From NCBI GenBank assembly GCA_944382805.1, contig CALWNS010000141.1:1-16103 (forward strand): a DNA stretch of 16,103 nucleotides, written 5' to 3'. This DNA is from an uncultured Gemmiger sp. (GTDB taxonomy: Bacteria > Bacillota > Clostridia > Oscillospirales > Ruminococcaceae). A model generated the notes under the pieces. It saw only the letters and a list, made by a program, of their open reading frames with translations. It was not told the origin of the DNA and did no database searches. Made by a program: the position numbers and the translations under genes. How positions within the stretch are numbered: the stretch's first letter is position 1; the number at the start of each line of letters is the position of its first letter. This document shows, one piece after another, positions 12,071 through 16,103 of this stretch.

Positions 12071-13468
12071 TTATTCGGCGTCGGTGCAGAAAGCCTGGAA
12101 CGCCAGGTAGGCCATGTACACGTCCGCCTTGGAGACGACCTCGAACGGCGAATGCATCGACAGCACCGGCACGCCGACGTCGATGGTGTTGATGCCGCGG
12201 TTGGCCACATACTTGGCGATGGTGCCGCCGCCGCCCAGGTCGATCTTGCCCATTTCACCGATCTGCCAGGCCACGCTGTTTTTGTCCAGCAGGCGGGTCA
12301 GGTAGGCCACCAGCTCGGCCGGCGCGTCGTTGGTGGAGTTTTTGCCGCGGGAACCGGTGTACTTGTAGATGGCGATGCCGCGGCCGGCATAGGTGCCGTT
12401 GTTCGGCTCGAACGCATCGGCGTAGCTGGGGTCGTAGGCCGCGGTCACATCGGCCGAAAGGCACTTGGAGGCGCGGAAGGCGGCGATCTCGTCGGCGCCC
12501 GCGGCCGCGCACAGCTGCTTGAGGAAGGCGTAGGCGTACTCGCTGTTCATGCCGGTCACGCCGTCGGAGCCGACCTCCTCTTTATCGGTCAGCACGCAGA
12601 CGGTGGTGTGGGCCGGGGCTTTGGTGTTGATCTCGGCCATCAGCGCGGGGGAGGCGTCCACGCGGTCGTCGTGGCCGTAAGCGCCGATCATGGCGCGGTC
12701 CAGGCCGATGTCGCGCGCGGTAAAGGCGGGCACGACCTCGATCTCGGCGCGGGTAAAGTCACGCTCGGTGATGCCGTAGGCCTGGTGGAGCAGGCCCAGC
12801 ACGTTGAGCTTGACCCGGTCGGACAGGTCTTTGTCCGCGATGGGGGTGGAGGCGATCAGCACGTTAAGGTTTTCGCCGGTGATGCCTTCGGGCAGTTTCT
12901 TTTCGTTCTGCTTGGCGGACAGGTGGGGCAGCAGGTCGGTGATGCAGAACACCGGGTCGCCCGGCTTTTCACCGATGCAGATGTCCACGCTGGTGCCGTC
13001 CGCGCGGCAGACGGTGCCGTGCAGCGCCAGCGGGATGGCCACCCACTGGTATTTGCGCACGCCGCCGTAGTAGTGGGTGCGGAAATAGCCGAAGTCCTTG
13101 TCCTCATACAGCGGCACGGGGCGCAAATCGAGCCGCGGGGCGTCGATGTGGGCGATGCCCAGGTGGAAGCCCTCCTCCATCGGTTTGGCGCCGATGGTGG
13201 CGGCGATCACGCACTTTTTGTGCTCGATGCGGTAGACTTTGTCGCCGGGGCGCAGCGCCATGCCGGGTTCAAACGGCTTGTAGCCGGCGTCCAGCAGCAG
13301 CCGTTCGCTGTAGGCCGCGGCTTCGCGCTCGGTCTTGGCGTTGTCCAAAAAGCGCTTGTACCCTTCGCAGAATTCCTGCGCGGCGGCCAGGCTGTCCGGC
13401 GCCGTGTCCGCCACGGTCTCGTTTTTGTACAGCAGCGCTTCCCATTCGTTTGCAGTTTTGTTTGCCAT
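12071..13468 (-). CDS. M18 family metalloaminopeptidase (aspartyl aminopeptidase type)
   Basis: This cytoplasmic zinc aminopeptidase removes N-terminal residues, often Asp/Glu, from peptides. It has 465 residues, the family norm. Dinuclear metal-site motifs are all present: 'GIAHIDAPR' (His107, Asp109), 'YGHDDRVD' (264-271), 'DKEEVGSDG' (295-303, with the catalytic and ligand Glu pair), 'LSADVTAAYDP' (Asp340) and 'LSMHSPFEV' (His439). The Gly-rich 'LGGGGT' (411-416) is also typical. No signal peptide is seen. The ATG at 13468 has only a distant GGAAAGGAAG ribosome site. It is the last gene of the - strand cluster, 58 bases after the lytic transglycosylase, and ends near the shared terminator. 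The exact residue preference cannot be read from sequence. Confidence 0.93.
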   Translation of the reverse strand: MANKTANEWEALLYKNETVADTAPDSLAAAQEFCEGYKRFLDNAKTEREAAAYSERLLLDAGYKPFEPGMALRPGDKVYRIEHKKCVIAATIGAKPMEEGFHLGIAHIDAPRLDLRPVPLYEDKDFGYFRTHYYGGVRKYQWVAIPLALHGTVCRADGTSVDICIGEKPGDPVFCITDLLPHLSAKQNEKKLPEGITGENLNVLIASTPIADKDLSDRVKLNVLGLLHQAYGITERDFTRAEIEVVPAFTARDIGLDRAMIGAYGHDDRVDASPALMAEINTKAPAHTTVCVLTDKEEVGSDGVTGMNSEYAYAFLKQLCAAAGADEIAAFRASKCLSADVTAAYDPSYADAFEPNNGTYAGRGIAIYKYTGSRGKNSTNDAPAELVAYLTRLLDKNSVAWQIGEMGKIDLGGGGTIAKYVANRGINTIDVGVPVLSMHSPFEVVSKADVYMAYLAFQAFCTDAE

Positions 13469-13516
13469 AGGTCTGTTTGTGCTTCCTTTCCTGTTTTAAC
13501 TATCTATGTAGCGGCG

Positions 13517-13539
13517 GCAGCCCGCTTTATTCGGGCTGC
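13517..13539 (-). other. Hairpin overlapping the lytic transglycosylase stop codon
   Basis: GCAGCCCG and CGGGCTGC form an eight-base stem with the TAA stop in the loop. No T tract follows on the - strand (CCGCCGCTACATAG), so it is not a standard terminator. It may protect the mRNA or slightly reduce readthrough into the peptidase gene. Confidence 0.4.
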
Positions 13540-14132
13540 GCGGCATAGATCTGCTTGTATTTTTCGTAGCTGGCGGTGATCTTTTGCACGTAGCGGCGCA
13601 TCTGCGGGTAGGGGAATTCGTCCAGCTTTTCCCCGTCGGCGGAATAGGCCGGGTCGGCCAGCAGCTCCCCCACGGTGCCCAGCCCGCTGTGGTAGGCGGC
13701 GGCCGCCGTGGCCAGGTCGCTGTGCCGCAAAAGGCAGTAGGCCACAAAATAGCTGCCAAAGCGGATGTTGGTCTCGGGCTCGTACAGATCGTCGAAGGTC
13801 AGCGCCTCGGCGGGCGCGATGCGCGATTTGATCCAGTCGAAGGTATCTTCGGTGATCTGCATCAGGCCGCGCGCGCCCACGTCCGATTCGGCCCTGGGGT
13901 CAAAGTTGCTTTCGGTGCGGATAAAGGCGTAGAGCAAAAGCGGGTCCAGCTCGTATTTGCCGGCGTAGTATTCGACATATTCTTCGTAGCGGCGCGGGTA
14001 TTCCATCTGTTGGAACTGTTTGCGCCCCGCAAAGGCCAGCGCCGCGCCCGCAACCAGCAGCAGCGCCAGCAGCAGGGCGGCCGGCCGCGCCAGGCGGCCG
14101 CGCGCACGTTTGGTGTTTCTTGCTTTTCCCAT
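13527..14132 (-). CDS. Membrane-anchored lytic transglycosylase (SLT domain)
   Basis: It cleaves the MurNAc-GlcNAc bond of peptidoglycan, forming 1,6-anhydroMurNAc. The 201-residue protein has a basic N-terminus, one hydrophobic anchor or signal (about 16-36), then an SLT domain (about 48-190). Catalytic Glu74 lies in 'FIRTESNFDPRAES', followed by 'GARGLMQI' (87-93), 'NIRFGSYF' (122-129) and 'AYHSG' (146-150), a variant of the family's AYNAG. The ATG at 14132 follows GGAAGGAGG closely. A longer open frame upstream overlaps coaE antisense codon structure and is not conserved. It lies 22 bases after coaE, an arrangement seen in other Clostridia, so it is probably cotranscribed with it. Confidence 0.9.
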   Translation of the reverse strand: MGKARNTKRARGRLARPAALLLALLLVAGAALAFAGRKQFQQMEYPRRYEEYVEYYAGKYELDPLLLYAFIRTESNFDPRAESDVGARGLMQITEDTFDWIKSRIAPAEALTFDDLYEPETNIRFGSYFVAYCLLRHSDLATAAAAYHSGLGTVGELLADPAYSADGEKLDEFPYPQMRRYVQKITASYEKYKQIYAAQPE

Positions 14133-14154
14133 AAGCCTCCTTCCCGGCGGCCGA

Positions 14155-14751
14155 CTAGGCAGCCCCCAGCTGTGAAAGTAACGCAAGCGCCCGCTCCTCC
14201 AGGCGCTGCGGGGTGGAATCGTTTTCCAGTACATAACGGGCGGCCCGGCGCAGGGTCTGTTCCGGCGTCTGCGCCCCCAGGCGGCGGCGCGCCATCTCCG
14301 GGCTGATGCCGTCCCGCGCGCAGAGGCGCGCCACGCTCTGCTCCTGCGGCGCGGCGACAAGCAGGAGGGCGTCGCACCGGCTTTGGAACGGGGTGCCCAC
14401 AATGACCGCGCCGTCCACAAAGGCCAGCGCCGCGCCGGCAGCGCGCTGCTCCTGCAGCCAGGCGTCGATGCGGCGCAGGATCTCCGGGTGGGTGATGGCG
14501 TTCAGGCGGGCCGTGCCCTCCGGGGTGGCGAACGCGCGGTCGGCCAGCAGGCGGCGGCGCAGCGTGCCGTCCGCTTCTACAATATCAGAACCGAAGGCTT
14601 TTTGCAACCGGGCAAGGCAGGGCGAACCGGGCTGCAGCACGGCGCGCGATACCTCGTCCGCGTCGATGCACGGGAAGCCGCGGGCCGCATACAGCCGCGT
14701 GACGGTGGATTTGCCGCTGCCGGAGCGGCCGGTAATGCCGATCACACGCAT
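14155..14751 (-). CDS. coaE: Dephospho-CoA kinase
   Basis: It phosphorylates dephospho-CoA with ATP, the last step of coenzyme A synthesis. The 198-residue protein has the P-loop 'GRSGSGKST' (8-16), 'IDADEVSR' (29-36), 'THPEIL' (87-92) and a C-terminal 'VLENDST' (174-180) matching the family's N-N/D-x-S-like lid end. The usual 'PLLFE' strand of the CoA domain is replaced by 'DGAVIVG' (113-119). I choose ATG 14751, seven bases after GGAGG (14759-14763), over the GTG two codons upstream. The GGAGG is formed by the last codons of the preceding ywlC gene, whose TGA ends two bases before this ATG, indicating translational coupling. Confidence 0.9.
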   Translation of the reverse strand: MRVIGITGRSGSGKSTVTRLYAARGFPCIDADEVSRAVLQPGSPCLARLQKAFGSDIVEADGTLRRRLLADRAFATPEGTARLNAITHPEILRRIDAWLQEQRAAGAALAFVDGAVIVGTPFQSRCDALLLVAAPQEQSVARLCARDGISPEMARRRLGAQTPEQTLRRAARYVLENDSTPQRLEERALALLSQLGAA

Positions 14752-14753
14752 GG

Positions 14754-15782
14754 TCACACCTCCACCACGCGGAACGCGGCCGCGCGCAGCAGCCGGTTGT
14801 ACACGGCCATGGCCACGCCGTCGCTGCGCGGGCAGCGGGCGTACACGGTCTTGGCCCCGGCTTTGTCCAGCTCGCGCAGGGCGCTGAACAGGCGGTGCGC
14901 CTCCGACGCGCCGTCGCCGGCGGCCCCGTATTCTACGGCCGGCACGCCCAGGCCGGCCAGCGCCGCGCCCTCGCCGTCAAAGCAGAGGGCGAACACGCCG
15001 GGGCCGGCATGGGCTGCCACAAAGGCGCGGTATGCCTGCCAGCTGCCCTTGACGATGGTCACATCGGCCTTGGGGGCGTAGTGCTTGTACTTCATGCCGG
15101 GGGAGCGCGCCGTCTCGCCGGGGCGCAGCTTTTCCAAAATGGCGTGGGAGACGAACACCTCCTCGCCCAAAACGGCTTCCATCTGTTCCTTGGTGACGTA
15201 GCCGGGGCGCAGCAGCAGCGGGTGCTCGCCGGCCAGCGAGACCACGGTGGATTCGACCCCCACCGCGCTTTCGCCGCCGTCCAAGATCAGCGGCAGGCGG
15301 CCGTCCATATCGGCCAGGGTGTCGGCCGCGTTGGTGGGGCTGGGTTTGCCGGACAAATTGGCCGAAGGCGCGGCGAACGCCACGCCGGAGGCGCGGATGA
15401 CCGCCTGCACCACCGGGTGGGACGGCATCCGCACGCCGACGGTATCCAGCCCGGCGCAGGTCACATCGGACACCTCCGGCCCGCGGGGCAGCACCATGGT
15501 CAGCGGGCCGGGCCAGAACGCCGCGGCCAGCTTTTGCGCGCGCGGCGGCACGCAGGCCACAATACCGGCAAGCATCTCCATGCCGCAGATATGCACGATC
15601 AGGGGGTTATCCTGCGGGCGGCCCTTGGCGGTAAAGATCTTTTTGACCGCCGCGCCGTTGCGGGCGTCGGCGGCGATGCCGTAGACCGTCTCGGTGGGCA
15701 GCGCCACCAGTTCGCCCCGGCGCAGCAGGTCGGCGGCCAGGGCGATGCTTTGTTCGTTGATGGGTAAAACTTGCGTTTGCAT
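14754..15782 (-). CDS. ywlC: L-threonylcarbamoyladenylate synthase (Sua5/YwlC type)
   Basis: It makes threonylcarbamoyl-AMP from threonine, bicarbonate and ATP for the t6A37 modification of ANN-decoding tRNAs. The 342-residue length matches the two-domain Sua5 form (about 346 in Bacillus). The YrdC domain shows 'LPTETVYGIAADA' (29-40), 'KGRPQDNPLIVHI' (53-65), 'APSANLSGKPSPT' (138-150) and 'GGESAVGVESTV' (169-180). The linker 'SPGMKYKHYAPKAD' (227-240) is diagnostic, followed by the Sua5 C-terminal domain. I prefer ATG 15782, preceded by an AAGAAAGAAG stretch; an in-frame TTG at 15809 has no ribosome site and lies before conserved sequence. It sits 43 bases after prfA and is coupled to coaE. 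Confidence 0.94.
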   Translation of the reverse strand: MQTQVLPINEQSIALAADLLRRGELVALPTETVYGIAADARNGAAVKKIFTAKGRPQDNPLIVHICGMEMLAGIVACVPPRAQKLAAAFWPGPLTMVLPRGPEVSDVTCAGLDTVGVRMPSHPVVQAVIRASGVAFAAPSANLSGKPSPTNAADTLADMDGRLPLILDGGESAVGVESTVVSLAGEHPLLLRPGYVTKEQMEAVLGEEVFVSHAILEKLRPGETARSPGMKYKHYAPKADVTIVKGSWQAYRAFVAAHAGPGVFALCFDGEGAALAGLGVPAVEYGAAGDGASEAHRLFSALRELDKAGAKTVYARCPRSDGVAMAVYNRLLRAAAFRVVEV

Positions 15783-15825
15783 ACAGGGCTTCTTTCTTGC
15801 AGTTTCCAAAATAGAGCCGGCGGGT

Positions 15826-16103
15826 TTACGCCCCGCCCTGGCGCTTGAGTTTTTCTTCCCGGTCAGCCAAAAGCAGCGGCTCGACCACCAGATCCAGCTC
15901 GCCGCGCAGCACCTCCTCCAGCTTATACAGCGTCAGACCGATGCGGTGGTCGGTCACGCGGCCCTGGGGGAAGTTATAGGTGCGGATGCGCTCGCTGCGG
16001 TCGCCGCTGCCCACCTGGGACTGGCGGCGGGCGTTGTATTCCTGGTCGTAGGCGGCCTGTTTCTGCTGCAAAAGGCGGCTGCGCAGCACCTTGAGCGCGC
16101 GGT
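15826..16103 (-). CDS. prfA: Peptide chain release factor 1, C-terminal part (5' end outside window)
   Basis: RF1 recognises UAA and UAG in the ribosomal A site and triggers peptide release. Only the last 91 residues are visible, entering from the right edge as 'RALKVLRSRLL'. The diagnostic segment 'GSGDRSERIRTYNFPQ' followed by 'GRVTDHRIGLTLYKLEEVL' is present and matches RF1 rather than RF2. The GGQ catalytic and codon-recognition PxT motifs lie outside the window. It is the most upstream visible gene of the - strand cluster. The next gene is ywlC, without the prmC methyltransferase gene that often lies between them in Firmicutes. Confidence 0.93.
   Translation of the reverse strand, partial: RALKVLRSRLLQQKQAAYDQEYNARRQSQVGSGDRSERIRTYNFPQGRVTDHRIGLTLYKLEEVLRGELDLVVEPLLLADREEKLKRQGGA

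Noticed and set aside
12053..13579. A 508-codon + strand open frame opposite the M18 peptidase
   Set aside because: Antisense shadow; it starts inside the terminator region and has no recognisable domain.

Overview
The window is compact, GC-rich bacterial chromosome. Its gene content and promoter style point to a Gram-positive member of the Clostridia, most likely Oscillospiraceae (Faecalibacterium/Subdoligranulum-like). That placement is an inference from a type III glutamine synthetase, a DUF3737 protein, a YitT family protein, consensus sigma-A type promoters, strong Shine-Dalgarno sequences and high GC. I see no tRNA, rRNA, CRISPR array, insertion sequence or phage gene. No gene-free gap exceeds 300 bases; the largest are 565-800, 3923-4119, 5591-5709 and 9385-9623, and all hold promoters, leaders or terminators.

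Left part (1-4690): the 3' end of glutamine synthetase III on the + strand is followed by stacked hairpins. pyrG (CTP synthase) comes next with its own promoter. It converges, across a shared terminator, on glmM (phosphoglucosamine mutase, - strand). A small rhomboid protease gene is transcribed divergently from glmM.

Middle (4690-12052): on the - strand lie a DUF3737 beta-helix protein and a very large fused ABC transporter of the MacB type (about 1224 codons). The transporter reading frame is broken by a single in-frame TAA exactly where the Walker B catalytic glutamate should be. Its extracytoplasmic region is about 790 residues, with a three-fold 60-70 residue repeat and a 15-bp tandem repeat encoding pentapeptides. 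Its promoter is a perfect TTGACA-N17-TATAAT. A divergent promoter drives a polytopic GT-C-like membrane protein followed by a YitT family protein, ending at a strong terminator.

Right part (12053-16103): a tightly spaced - strand cluster reads prfA (3' end), ywlC/sua5 (threonylcarbamoyl-AMP synthase), coaE (dephospho-CoA kinase), a membrane-anchored lytic transglycosylase and an M18 aminopeptidase. It combines translation termination, tRNA t6A modification, CoA synthesis, wall turnover and peptide degradation.

Most of the window is housekeeping. I do not see a clearly new multi-gene system. The observation most worth checking is the ABC transporter: its nonsense codon and its unusual extracellular repeat domain.
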